Below are positions 43,332-55,994 of a stretch of 64,000 bases of DNA, piece after piece. Position 1 is the stretch's first letter; each line of letters starts with the position of its first letter. Both the position numbers and the translations under genes were made by a program. This DNA comes from Coniochaeta sp. PMI_546. Taxonomy: Eukaryota > Ascomycota > Sordariomycetes > Coniochaetales > Coniochaetaceae. The notes under the pieces were generated by a model that did not search any database, was not told the DNA's origin, and was given only the letters and a program-made list of their open reading frames with translations. Location: positions 1,302,001-1,366,000 of the forward strand of contig MU271145.1 in the NCBI GenBank assembly GCA_021432605.1, read 5' to 3'.

Positions 43332-46300
43332 GTGTATCGAGGTCGTCACTGCTATTCGTCACCATGCTCATAGAAGCCGGAGTTATTGTATCATGGCGAT
43401 TCCCAGGATGTACAGACTCTAGAGGCTTTGAATGAATGTTAGGACCTTCGTGCGCTGCAGTCTGACTTGGTACCATTGAGGTGCACTCTGTGCTGTCACC
43501 ATCTGATGATGCCGTAACACAGGATTACGGTTCAAAATTCGCCCTGCGTTCTCGCTCAACTCATCTCACGAGGCTCTAGCCGTATTGTAATTTACGTCAA
43601 TAAGCCCCGGGGGGTGGCAACGCTACAGCCGGACCGTGAGCATATCATGCAGGGACCGGCGATCTTACGAACCACGTCAAAGATGCTATATGTCAACTTC
43701 GCGTGGTAGCCTTCAATCTCGCCACTAATTTTCGTCATAGCGATCGGGATATTTAGAGACATGACGTGACATGATGTATGCCCCGGTTTGATCTGCCTAG
43801 TAGGCGGCAAGCGGTAGCAGACAGCCGCGAGCCAAGGATATAGCCGGTGACCGACGTTCTGGGCAGGATTCTAATGCTTGTGCCCTCTCACGGCCCGATC
43901 TAGTACGGTGGGACAATGAAGAGAGAGGGACAGGTATGCCAAATGCCGGACCTACAGGTGCCGCGTAAATAGTGGCGGACTTGTGGACATTGACACTGGC
44001 ACATCGATGTTGCGTGTGTTGTGTATTCGATCTTGGTCCCCAAACCCAGATATGCGCAGCCGCTACAAACGCAGCGCACGGCCTGGGGAAAAGGGAGCTG
44101 AGGCCTGAGTTTCTCCTTCTGGCGACTGAACATTGCCACCCTCGAGAAGATCACGATGGGCATGGCTGTGCAAAGGCGTCCGAGCACGAACGGCTGGACG
44201 AGATTGTCTGGATCCGCGGTCATGAAGTTGTATTGGCCTTCGGCCTTGGCCAACATGTCCGTGCCCATGTCTTTGTATGCATCCAAGTCAAGCTCGATGA
44301 GACCGAGGTGTCCGACCAAAGTGGCTTTCTAATTCTTGCAAACTCTATTTCTTGTTTGCTGCCGGTACGTATATGTACGTACACGTGGACGGGATGATGG
44401 AGTGCGGCAGGACGTTACTGGCCAAACACGGACCGCCACCTTTGTTGAACGAGACGTGATTCGCCTATGTCTAACTGACAGAGATCGGGCCATGGAGAAA
44501 GGGACCGAGCAAACGTGAACGAAGGGTTGGCATGGACTCTCAGGCGAAACAGACATCGCGAAATGAAGAAGAATTTCGTGACAATATTTGATTGTGCAGT
44601 CTAACTTAAAACGATCAGTAGTCAGCCCGAGTCGCAGATGGTATCCATTTTGTTTGTAGGTGGTGGATATCGTATTGACGCCACACATAAACCGGCGCTG
44701 CATCGAGGCGCCGTACCGCCAAGGACAGTGAAGACCAATCTGCACCTCCGAGCAAGAGCTCTGAGGACTTGTGTGCGAATTTCACTTCGTGCTTCCCGAG
44801 ACAGCTGCCATGCGCCGTCGCCAAGTAAGTGACAAGAGCAGGGTCTAACCGTTGGATACTGTTAGGTATTTGCATGGCTGGACATCGATATACCTGTTGT
44901 ATGCCGGCCCAACGGAATGCAATGCCAGTGGTTCTTCCGCAACTCCAATTCACGGGTCCCGCATGTTGTGTCAGAGTTTAGCAAGGTGAGGATGTGAGAC
45001 ATGGACAGGCACAGAACAGAAACAGAAGAGAGAAGGGTGCAGGGGGTTCGTGCCGCATACCAAGACGTTAATGCTCAAAGTTGGAAGCTCAGTCGAATCT
45101 ATCCAGACGCAGATCCGCTCGAGCCAGTATGGCATCACGGCATACGTTTGTGCTTATGTTTATAGACCAATATTATCATCTCCTGGTATGATCACCAAAA
45201 CACGCTTGGTCCTTGCTTGACTGAATCTTATATGGACTTCGCAGCCGCGGCCGAATCCAGATATCAGGGCATCTCCTGCGCCGATGATGGATATCAGCAG
45301 CCAAGCCAACGGGAGCTGTGGCTCAGAAAATTTACTTTTGATCGCTATCCTCTGTACCAACCAGGACATTATCGTCGTATCATTTGCATCCAGGCCACCG
45401 GCATATGATGGTCGTCCGGGAGAGACAAGTCGACATCCGTTGTAAGCTGACTGCACACCCATGCGCGGGATGTGGCATGTATCGAGGGAAAGTAAAGAAT
45501 CCCCGTTCCATTTCTAAAGCGCTGGATAGCGACTGTAGGACAGAAAAAGCAATATGTATTTATACTGTCGCTTACCTGCACAATCACACCGCAGCAGCCA
45601 GGGTCGAAACGACGGGCTGTGTCGAGAACTCCTGTCGAGACGAGCAATAGAGTTTGGGCTGAGTGTGGGCCGCCGTGACAGACTTGTACGGAGCAGTGGC
45701 CGTGTATCGCCAGAGAAGGCTCTTTGAGACAGATCACAATTGTAATGTTGTATTCGTCGAGAAACACCCCAGGACATCGACAACGAGACATCTAAGACAT
45801 CAGGAAAAGGGTGCGTGACCAGGATCCCTCCGCATGGCCTTCACCGAACGCATCGTCGAGGACGGGACTAGTAGGACTAGATAATCCAAAGCAAGCTTCC
45901 ATTGCATTGAAAGGCCTTCTTTGCAGGACACTTGTTTAGTTCCTTCTTAGCGGCACAAGTCGACGATAGTGCGGAATGCACGGTCAGACACTTTCGTTTT
46001 TGTGTTTGAAAGAACAGTTGCAAAGGCGAACAGGTTACTTGGATGCCGGGCACTAAGGAATCCAGCCTTGTTGGCCGCAGTCAGTGTGCAGATCGCTGGC
46101 GAGTCTGGTGATGCGTGACGAAGGCCACTTGACCTCAAACCTGACCATCAGGCCATGGCCTCGAAGGGGAGAGATGAGGATTGCTCTTTCCTTTTCTGAG
46201 TTCGTTGCATGAACTGGGACAACCCTGGTTGCTCAAATTGGAGCCTTCAATCAGATCGAAAATGATGGACACCAACGACTGGAGCATGGGACTCCCAAGG

Positions 46301-49300
46301 GAGGACCTAGTCGCGAGATTTGGCTCTTCGTTAGCGTAGACTCGGCCGGGGAACAGTCAAGCGTCATTGGGGTTCACGTGTACCGCAGTACACTTGGCGA
46401 CATTAACGAACTCGTCCGGGGGCGTTATGCTTATAAGTGCTGATCACTGCTCTGTTAGGCACTTTCCCTCGTGGCCGACAGGCTTGGGCCACCTTGGTTC
46501 GTAGATCCCGCTGTGGCCCGATCTGCGAAACTAACGACGATTCTCAAGGTTTCACGCTGCACTCAAGGGGACCTGCCTTCAGTAGACGACCATCCAGACA
46601 GCCCCTGAGCAATACAGGTATGCGCTGTGCCATGCCGGAGCCCGTAAGGACGGCAATGGACATTGAGATATTCGCCGCCATGAGATAGCGGGTGGCCCCG
46701 CAACAAACTGATGGCTGCATCTTTACGGCTAGTGCGAGGAAATGCGCCGAAGCCAGCGACCTGCTATCGCCGACCTGGTATCGTATCTGCCCAGAAACAT
46801 AGCGAACGTCTGTCTCCGGGTTTGGCGATACGTAACCGCTTCGCTTCCTTTCAGGGATGCCCCGGAGGATGAGATGCTCGAGCGCTGAAATGACCTTCAT
46901 CTAAGACTCGCAATAGTGCCATTGAAAACTCCACATGGTTATAACGTCTCTTCGGATGGAAGCATCATTGCAAGATCCTGCAAGGTACAGCAAGATGGGG
47001 AAGAAATGACCCTAGATGGCGCTATCGCTGGTGACGTGAGAACCAAGATGAAAGATCTGGGGACGGTGAATCCGTAAGCAGCGGCGCCCCTTCTCCCCAT
47101 TCGCGCAGGAAAGGTACGGCGTGGGGTTTGCCTTGAAGGATTGCAACACTAGCGTTGTCCTGGCTGGACGGAGGACATGATGTCGCATACCGTGGTATCG
47201 ACTTCGTGAACATGCTGGCAGACTGCACAGCCCATTGGCTACTGTCCAGAACAAGCTCACTCAACATGTACGAGGCTATCTACCTCGCTTGGCTGTCGCC
47301 TGCGTGTCGACGTGCCGATAGAAAGGAAGCCGATGATACTAGCATAGTAATCTTTACCCAGTTCGCCCCTTTTGTCTGCGTCTCCCGGCCCTGGCAGATT
47401 TTATGCCTGCAAGTCAAATATTCTGCCACAGGATTTGGGCTCACTGCCTTATTCCACTCGAACGGGCATTGTACATACTTCTCCACGCGTTCACATTCCC
47501 CGCGCTTCACGTGAGTTCAGTAAGAGATTCGAGGCTAACGCGATCTTCATGATCTCGAGTTGAGATCTGCAGAGAAAAGTCCATGAGCCAAAAAGACGGA
47601 CCTGATTGGTCATGCGCATAGATTTTTCTCAGGGCCGAGCAAAGACTCTGGCTTTCAACTCGCCGCCATGTTCACAAGGCCAGCTCACGCTCACCAGCGT
47701 TTGCGTCCAAGACATATACACACCTTCACGGACTAGCTGACCCAGGAGGTGTCCTACGTTCTGAGACGTTGCCGCACTCTTCCACGCTTGTCAGTTGTCA
47801 CACTGCCCCGGGATGTCTGCAGGCCATTTTTGCACAGACTATGTATACCTGCAGATATCTATGTACCATTAGCACTATGTCCCCCGATGCAGAAGCGATG
47901 AAAGCCCTCAAAGCTACACTACGCCCTGGAAGGGTTTATTTTCCGGCCATGCAGGTCCCTCGGCGAAATTCCCCTGTGAGCCATGAAGATGCGCGAAATC
48001 CGCTGGCCTTAACCCAACTGAGGATGGCCCCTTGGGTCCACCTGGAGAAGGTCATCTCGGTAACCATTGATTGCTCGAGGAACCGTTGCTGCATCCTGCC
48101 AGTGCCACGTGCTGAGTTCTCCGAACTGGCAAGCCTTATAGTCAGTAAACGCTCTTGATGTGGTAAAGTTCCCAAAGTGACCGGGATTGGGAGGGACCAA
48201 GAGGTCGTGTTCGTAGCGACTTGCGAAGTTGCGATACAGGGCGTGCGAGGATGCCGTTTCCGCGCTTACACGTTTCCAGCTTTCCAGCTTTCAGACCGCA
48301 CAATGGCAAAACCTGACCTCACCTTGCCTTAGCCTCTTCGGGTCGCATTTCGTGGTGTATTCTCGCATGCAGCCCTCTGAACGATGTGCCGTGGATGGAA
48401 GTCGTCTGCGCCAATGGGATCCAGCCCGCGGATGAGCACAGACATTGTCTCTCACTCTTCTCTCCACCGTGGCTTTGGACCGCTGGAAAGACCGGCCAAC
48501 GCATACAAAGTGATGTAGTTACGAACGATAGTGTTGAAGGGTGGAAAAACTCTTAGGCATCGATCGCGCCTGTTCCTGAGCTTGAGATTCTTCCTGTTCC
48601 ACAAATGCGTTTCCTTTTCGATGCTGAGTTTGTGTCTCCAAACCAACCTTCCGGTAGCCGGAGGATTTGCCGTTCGACAAACAAACAAAACGTACGACAT
48701 GGTGGCACAATTGCAACGTTCTGCCAGGGGTCAGACTGGGATACTGGCTTCCAGCCCACTTGCAAAGTGCGATTGACATGATAGTGCATCACAATCGACA
48801 GGAGGAAAATACTACAGTAGTAGTAGTAGTTAGAGTAGTAGTAGTAGCTGCTGTGGTAGGAGAAGCTTGCCCTCGCTTACACCTCGCAGTCGGCCAGTTT
48901 ACAGAAGGAAACAGAGTAATGAACGCGGCCGTGGTTCCAACGTGCACAGTTGCCCACGGCTAGCTAGCCGTACCGGAGGACAGATTCATACATTTCTTCA
49001 ATCTGAACCTGGTCCCGAAGAACGCCTGGTGGGGCCGTTGTGGTGGCCGTGCGGCATACCGGAACCTTCCCCCCCCCTGAGGCCGATGCCTCAACACCAT
49101 CCTGCCCTGGTCGAGAAGAAGACCATCCTGCCATCAGCTCTGGACCATCACCATCCCCGCCACCGCCGATGCAACAGCATGAGACCATGCAAGAGGGGGA
49201 AAGGAAAAGAAAAGGGCAGCCATCTAGCCCTCAGAGACGGCAGTGTGGTGCATGCCCAGAGTCTCCCTGGACGAGGGATGCTGGCCAGGCTGGCCTGGTT

Positions 49301-50591
49301 CAAAACCCCCGATTATATTGTGGATGCTGGACTTTGAACTGGGATGTGAAGTGGATAACTGCCTGTGATGCTACTTGTACGGATCCGTACTGACGCTACG
49401 TGCAGAAGCTCGTTCACCCGCCTCCTGCAAGAAGTCCACTTGAAGCTGCAGAGGTGCCTCGTCCTTTTCGCTTAAACGTCCGTGCCATGCACCATGATCT
49501 AACCCAGAATGGATACCAGACTTGGCTGTATCTTCCCAGAAACCAGAGAGCAAAAAGCAATAAAAGTCCCCTTGCTTCGCACCCCGTACGGTGGCCCGGT
49601 TTTTCTATTTCTTCTGGTCAATTGTTCGCAATATCGCGTCCAGTCCAGCGAGAAGGGGCTTCTGCCGCCCGTCTTCTATATACCTTACGTCTTTTGTTTT
49701 TCATAGTGGGATTCGAGAAAGTTGGTTTACGGCCTGCCTCAACAAGTTCGCTCCTTCCTCTCCCTCCCTCGCTGCCCGCCCCCCACCGATTTTTATCGCA
49801 TGTCCGGTGGTACCTGCAGCCTCGAACCCATTTGCCCAACTCGCAATGCGAATGGCTGGCGTCTAGAAGGAAAAAGGAAGGAACAGCCCCTAGGACACAG
49901 GAAATCCCCACGGCTTTATCTACGCCATCCCAATTCCGTACCATTTATCACCTTGCACATTCAACGATAGTACAAAAGTCGGTGTCGTCCCTCGAATCCC
50001 ACGCGTCGCATACCATCTGTTATTCATATTCCGCCATATCTCACCTGTGATAATTCCCCCCTTATATCGAATTGGTCCTCTTCGCCGATCTGACCGAGAC
50101 AAAAAGGTTACGGGCCGCAGCGACGCACTAGTCTCTACCCTGACTTCGGGACCACCCTCGGCCCAGCCCCAAACTCATTCCTCAATCCATTGCGGCACGA
50201 CGCACTCTAATTCGAAGTCAATTGCACTGGACTCTGGTCGCCGACACTCCTTGGTTCAGTTTCAATTCTGCCTGCTTGCGCACAGCAGCCGTACCCTACC
50301 CGTTCCCGTGTACTTGGTTGTCGCATTATTGATACGACCTGTCTGAAACACACGCCCCCCTCCAAGGGTTGCCTGGATCCTGTGCCACGGCACCAACACT
50401 TGGCCAGCCGACACGGAAAAGAGACAAGGAAAACGGCAAACTATTGATAACACACTGGCCCTGTTCAAGGAGATCCCCCGGAAAGCTCAGACAATAATCA
50501 CGGACTTGACGTGCAACGACTCCCACAATACCACCGCCTCTTGCTTGCGCCGCTCACTTTAAGCACATTGTTACCACAATAGTACATCCAC
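43332..50591. other. 7.3-kb region without recognisable gene
   Basis: This is the largest gene-free gap in the window, between CCT8 and the Ste5-type gene, which point the same way. I read both strands and found only short open frames (up to 216 codons) without domains, family resemblance or coding-like composition. There is no AT-rich repeat-induced mutation signature, no terminal repeat and no transposase-like sequence. The only repeat is a short AGT run near 48816. The last 700 bp before 50592 are pyrimidine-rich and probably the 5' leader of the Ste5-type gene. A long promoter or non-coding RNA is possible. Confidence 0.5.
48816..48847. repeat. Interrupted (AGT)n microsatellite
   Basis: Five AGT units, a short interruption (TAG) and five more AGT units stand in the gene-free region. 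Confidence 0.85.
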
Positions 50592-53500
50592 ATGTTCAGT
50601 CGATCCCACAAATCTCACGGTCTTTCCAAGGAGCAGAAGAAGCGGAGTCCAGACGCCCAAATCGAGTTACTGCGAGAGCTTGGTCTTGTGAATTCCGATT
50701 CAGCGTCTACGAGGTCCGGTGCTAGTGGCCGGAGGAAGGACTACGACCGGCCCGCGCATTCTAGCGGTGCAATCAGGGCGTTTACAGGAGCAATATTTCC
50801 TGAGAAGAGTGAGTTATACCTCGCTTGCCTCTGAGGGCTGCTTGCGCGCCATATATGACTGGTGGGAATTCAATGTGACGGTTGTACTGGTCACATCTAC
50901 TAGCCCGGAGTCAGCGCAAGTGTCGTAGTGTAGTCTCAAGTGGCATGCTTCTCCAGGGCTTCTAGACTAACAACCCTTCTCTTCTTCCGCAGATTCGTCT
51001 ATCGCCACCGGCTCCCTCCGCGCTCCGATCCAACGCTCCTTTCCGTCGCATCGTTCTTCGGCCTCTGTTAGCTCGGTCAGGTCTCGAGAGAGCGCAACCA
51101 GCGCATCGCGAGCAACCTTAACCGGCGTCATGAACTCTGATCGAAGGGGTAATCGAAGGGAGCGGACCTTCGTAGGCAGCGAGTGCGCTGTCTGCGAAGA
51201 GCCGCTCGAGCACACCCTTCGTGGCGAGAGGATACTGCAATTTTCCTGCTCGCATGTCTCGCATGAGGCTTGTTTCTATGAATTCATCCGTGAGATGGAC
51301 GGACAGTACTGCCCGACATGCAACGCACCACTTCATCTAGACACCAGCAGGGGCGGCAACGTTTTGGATATTGGTGAGAGAGATGACGACCTTCGCACCA
51401 AGTCCCAAGACACAAGCACTGACACGTCCCCCGCAGAAAAAATCAGCAGTATGGTACGCTCCGTATCTGTGAACGACTCGAGATCTCAAGGAACGCCTAC
51501 GCCCACTCCGATGCAAGGATGGGACGACCAGACTGTGCGGCCACCGAGCCGAGGATCCAACGCCAGAACGAGCGATGGCTACCAGACCAGGCCGGCCGAC
51601 GGCTATCAAGCCAGGTCTGATACTGGCTATCAAGCCAGGTCCAGTGATAGTTATCAAGCCAGGGCCGGTGATACCTACCAAGGCAGGTCTAGCGATGGAT
51701 ATCAGTCGAGATCAGCAAGCGTTCCTGCCAATGGGAGGGAAAGTGCCGCTCGTGGGAGTCTGCGAGACAGCCGAGAGGCCCCATCGGACAGGTATACTCA
51801 GTCGAGGCATGCACGAAGTGACAGCGAAGCTACGGGCGTGGCTTCGTCCGGGGGCTATCCGGAGACAACGCAAAGCGGTCCGCCCCGTCGCCACGACTAT
51901 GACGTGCAGGCAATGGAAACCTCGCTGGCCAGTCCTCGGGCTGTCACGCGGAACCCAATCCCTGCGCCAACTGTCACTGTCAAGTCCGAGTTTCCAACCA
52001 TCACGAGGTCCCGGCAGCAACAGACACTTACTTGCCTGGTCACTATCGAAGTTCCTGATATCAAATGGCGGCCAGATCCCGAGGATCTCCATGCAGCCCC
52101 GCCTGTGCCGTTGCTACCACAGCCACCAAAACAAGAGCAGAACTTCGCTCGGCCGCCATCGCCAGCGCGCAGCGTACCCCGTTTCTACCCGTATGAATCC
52201 GATGCAGTGTTGCAACAGGTGACTGAGACCCTGCGGGCTCGCGTAGATAATTGGCATGGGCTTGATTTCGGCCGGTACGTCTACACTCTTGTATGGAAAA
52301 GAATTGTTCTGATGATGCTAATGCCTACTTGCGCAGTTTTGGAAAGCTTCGGCTGTATGGTACACTGCGTGTTGGCAAGGATAAGGTGTCGTGGCAGGAG
52401 CTGGAATGTTTCCTTTTCGCCGAGATGCTTATCTGCGTCAAGGAGAAGAAGATCGCCGCACCTCCACCGTCACAATGGGACGACGATACGATGCCGCGAA
52501 AGACTTCCCGGTGCACTCTCAAGGGTTCTATCCTTATCAAAAAGCATCTGAACGAGGTTTCCGAGACAGGAAGTATCGATGAGAACATCCTCACGCTGAG
52601 CCTTTCCGTTGCAGAGTTGCCGCAATTTCATCTTCGGTTCGAGAATCGGAACCAGTTGAAGCTGTGGCAGCAGGCACTCCTGGACCTTAATGCGGTAGAA
52701 GGTTCGCCGATCCGAAGTCCTGACTACGACAGGGGCGAGTTCTCCGAGACAGACGAAGAGGACTGGCAGAGAACACCGTCATCGCAACGGCCGCAACGCG
52801 TCTCGTCTCTTGCTTCGTCTTGGGGCGGTGCCAAATCAGCGACAACCGCTCCGACGGAGTATACGAACTTTGCCCGGAGCCCTGCACTCGCTCCATCAGT
52901 CCACGTCCCTGTAGACGTTGTGGTGGTGGTCCCAATATCCGCATCAATGCAGGGTGTAAAGATCAACCTCGTCCGAGATGCCTTGCGTTTCATGGTTTCC
53001 ACGCTCGGTGAGAGGGATAGGATGGGTCTTGTTACTTTCGGATCTTCTGGTGGCGGCGTGCCGATTGTTGGCATGACCACCAAGGCTTGGCCTGGCTGGA
53101 GTAACGTCCTCAACTCGATCAAACCCGTCGGGCAGAAGAGCCATCGGGCGGACGTGGTCGAGGGTGCCAATGTCGCCATGGATCTTCTTATGGGGAGGAA
53201 GTACAACAACCCTATCGCGACGATCATGCTCATCAGCGATGCCTCAACATCGGATGCGGATAGTGTGGACTTCGTTGTCTCTCGCGCAGAAGCGGCCAAG
53301 TAAGTCTCGCAGGTCTTTCCCAAATTAAGCTTACCGATAAGACGAAGACTAACGAAGCTTTGCTAGAATTGCGATACACTCTTTCGGCCTCGGAATGACG
53401 CACAAACCAGATACTATGATCGAGCTCTCGACACGGACGAAAGCATCGTATACGTACGTCAAGGATTGGATGATGCTGCGCGAATGTCTGGCTGGATGTC

Positions 53501-54612
53501 TCGGCTCCATGCAATCGTTGTCACATCAAAACGTCAAGCTCAGGCTTAAGCTTCCAGAGGGATCACCGGCCAAATTCCACAAGATTAGCGGCGCGCTGCA
53601 GATTACGAAACGTGCAACGGGTCGCGATGCGGAAGCGGCTTTGGGAGACCTTCGTTTCGGCGACAAGCGTGATATTCTCGTTCAGCTTGTTATCCTGCCG
53701 GACAATACTTCGCAGGAACAACTGCCCCAAGACCCATGGGAGACGATCGTGTCTGGTTTGGAAGCCCTGGGTGGTCCGATGGATCAGGATGAACAGCGAG
53801 TTGTATCCGTGGAGGAGGTCCCGCTTATCCAGGCTGATATAGCCTGGGGTGACATTTTGAGGGACGGAACCACACAACACACCAGACCGTCTCTCCTTGC
53901 CATCACTATGCTTCCAGCAACGGCAAGCCAGAAGAACAAGTCCTGGAGTAATTCGCCACCCATTCCACCCCATCCGAGCATTGTGCAGCGAAGGATGGAG
54001 CTACTCACGTCGGATATGCTTACAAGAGCATTGACTCTAGTGAGCAGGGGCCAGCACGACCGGGCGCATACGCTCCTAAATGAGACCAGGTCAATCCTGA
54101 AAGGACTCGGCAAAGGCGGCCTGCCACCAGTGCCACCGCTCCCTTCAAGTAAATCGCAACCTTCAACGCCGCACCCTGGCAATGACGGTCACTCGCCCAC
54201 GACAGCAGGCACTCCCGACCGAAAGCACACGCCATCACCGACGCAATCAGCTACCTCATCTGCCCTCAATGGCTTTCCGACACCTGGTATCACCCGCACC
54301 AGGTCCAATGACGGCCTTACCCTAGGCGGCATGGGCACTGCTGCCGGTATTGATGCTGCCACCGTCGCAGCTCTGGACGCAGAACTCGAGTCCAGTCTTG
54401 AGTGGATTAACCACCCAGCAGTGTTCGGCCGCGACAGCCGCAAGGCAGTGCTACAGGCTATCGGCGTCATCACCTCGCAGCGTGCCTTCACCTTCCGGAC
54501 GCCTATAGAGCGCCTGTGGGCCAGCCGCGTTGGTGGTGTAAAGCGCCTGACAGAGAAGAGCCGCGAGTGGCGCGAAGAAGGTGGCGGCGAAGGTATAATC
54601 GAGGAAGCTTAG
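50592..54612 (+). CDS. RING-PH-VWA scaffold protein, Ste5 type
   Basis: Four exons, 50592-50808, 50993-52274, 52337-53299 and 53367-54612, give 1,235 residues with introns of 184, 62 and 67 nt. Domains in order: a RING-H2 finger at about residues 136-185 (CAVCEEPL, CSHVSHEACF, CPTCNAPL); a 24-bp tandem repeat region at about 267-315; a PH domain at about 500-618, starting FGKLRLYGTLRVGKDKVSW; a von Willebrand A domain from about 690 to 870 (VVVVVPISASMQGVKINLVR; note ISASM in place of the DxSxS metal site); then a Ser/Pro-rich part and a helical C-terminus. RING-H2, PH and VWA in this order is the architecture of yeast Ste5, the pheromone MAPK scaffold. I infer a scaffold role; direct kinase binding cannot be read from the sequence. 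Confidence 0.88.
51577..51720 (+). repeat. 24-bp coding minisatellite, six units
   Basis: Six consecutive 24-bp units code for an eight-residue repeat of the form G-Y-Q-A-R-S-S-D, with changes at the first, fourth and last three positions. The units keep register exactly. The array lies in the disordered region between the RING and PH domains and is a likely site of length variation between strains. Confidence 0.95.
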
Positions 54613-55994
54613 AGGACGACTCAGTTCTACGCGTCAAGCACCTTTTCTAGTCAAACACCTATAGTCGATGTTCGCCGTCGTTACGCAACCACAGCCAACG
54701 TATTCACTTATTTCCTTACTCAACTTCACGATCGACTCTAGACATCATAGACGAGCAACGACTCGCGGCAGGAATCATCATGATGAACGCGCAATGCCCA
54801 AAAGTCTACACCTCGGTTTTTTTTCCCAGTCATTACCACATTGAGCATTCGGCAAAGGTTATGATTCTCGTATCGAGCACTCCAGCGGCATGTGTTTGGG
54901 TTCACACGAAGATACCATTCTGTTTTTACTACCGGCCTTCATGCCATTGTTGCAACTAAGCAATGGACAACCGGTTGTTGCTTTCAGTCTCACACACATT
55001 GTTTTCCTTTTTTTTTTCCTTCTCTTTGTTTGTATGTTTTCCAGGCGTACCTTGCTGCTATCTGTGGGTAGATTCGCGAGACTCCAGTCGGGCGCGCGCA
55101 ATCTCCTTGCTGATCTCGCAACTCATGCTGATCGAATAAGTGTATGACGGCAGTTAGGACGGGGTATGGGATGAAGGGTGAAATCAGAGTGACGAGCGGC
55201 AGACTGCTCGTATATGTTATTCGTCTGTACAGTACCAAGCTGGCAGTGCCGGGGTGAACGAACAATGTGCAGGAGGGAAGTGGTATATCGAATCTTGACT
55301 CTAGCTAGCTCTTCATGTGAGGAAATGTGATGCCGACGCGGCACTTTGCTGTTCATCCTAGAGTCTCTACCCGTTATTCTGTCCGTTCCTCACAAAGCGA
55401 ATGCAAGCTCTGGGTGCGACATGTTACGACTCGAGCCCTGTTAGACCCGCAACGATCCAGGGAGCATGGACTGGCATGTCTAGGCTTAACCGTGCCCGGG
55501 CAGCCGTAACTATCTGGTTGAGTTAGGTGCTAGGTGGATGTAACAGGGTTTGAAGCGGCTTGCGGTCGTGTTGCCAAGCTCGAACATGAGGGTCTCACGA
55601 CCTTTGGAGAGCTTGACTCGGAGGTTGTCGAACTGGTGAATTGATACGTTGTTCGTCAACTCAGCCACCAACCTTTATGGGCACATATGTAAACTTCAAA
55701 TCAAGACTACGACAATTCAGGGAAGCTACCGAAGCGGTTCCAACTGATGGTCTCGTCTTGCCTTCCGAAAACATTCCTCGATGAAATATCGATGGTTGGG
55801 CCTGCAAGATAGATGCCTGGGCCTGTATGAATCAGCGCGCATACGTGTACATGTACAAATGCGTTGATATCCCGAATACGCATAGTTGGACCTCTCGGCG
55901 AATGGGCGTAACGCTGTAAAAGAGAGTTCTGACATGCGGAACGTTGATATTAGAAGTATACAATCACCAACCCTATCGTGGTATATCCCCAGTA
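54613..55994. other. Convergent intergenic region
   Basis: This 1.4-kb stretch between two facing 3' ends contains a T run at 55009-55017. No gene is recognised. Confidence 0.55.

Noticed and set aside
49400-50050. 216-codon open frame upstream of the Ste5-type gene
   Set aside because: It begins at a non-ATG codon and lies in a pyrimidine-rich leader-like stretch; no domain or repeat supports it.
43332-50591. Transposon or viral relic in the gene-free gap
   Set aside because: There are no terminal repeats, no reverse-transcriptase, integrase or transposase motifs, and no AT-rich mutated stretch.
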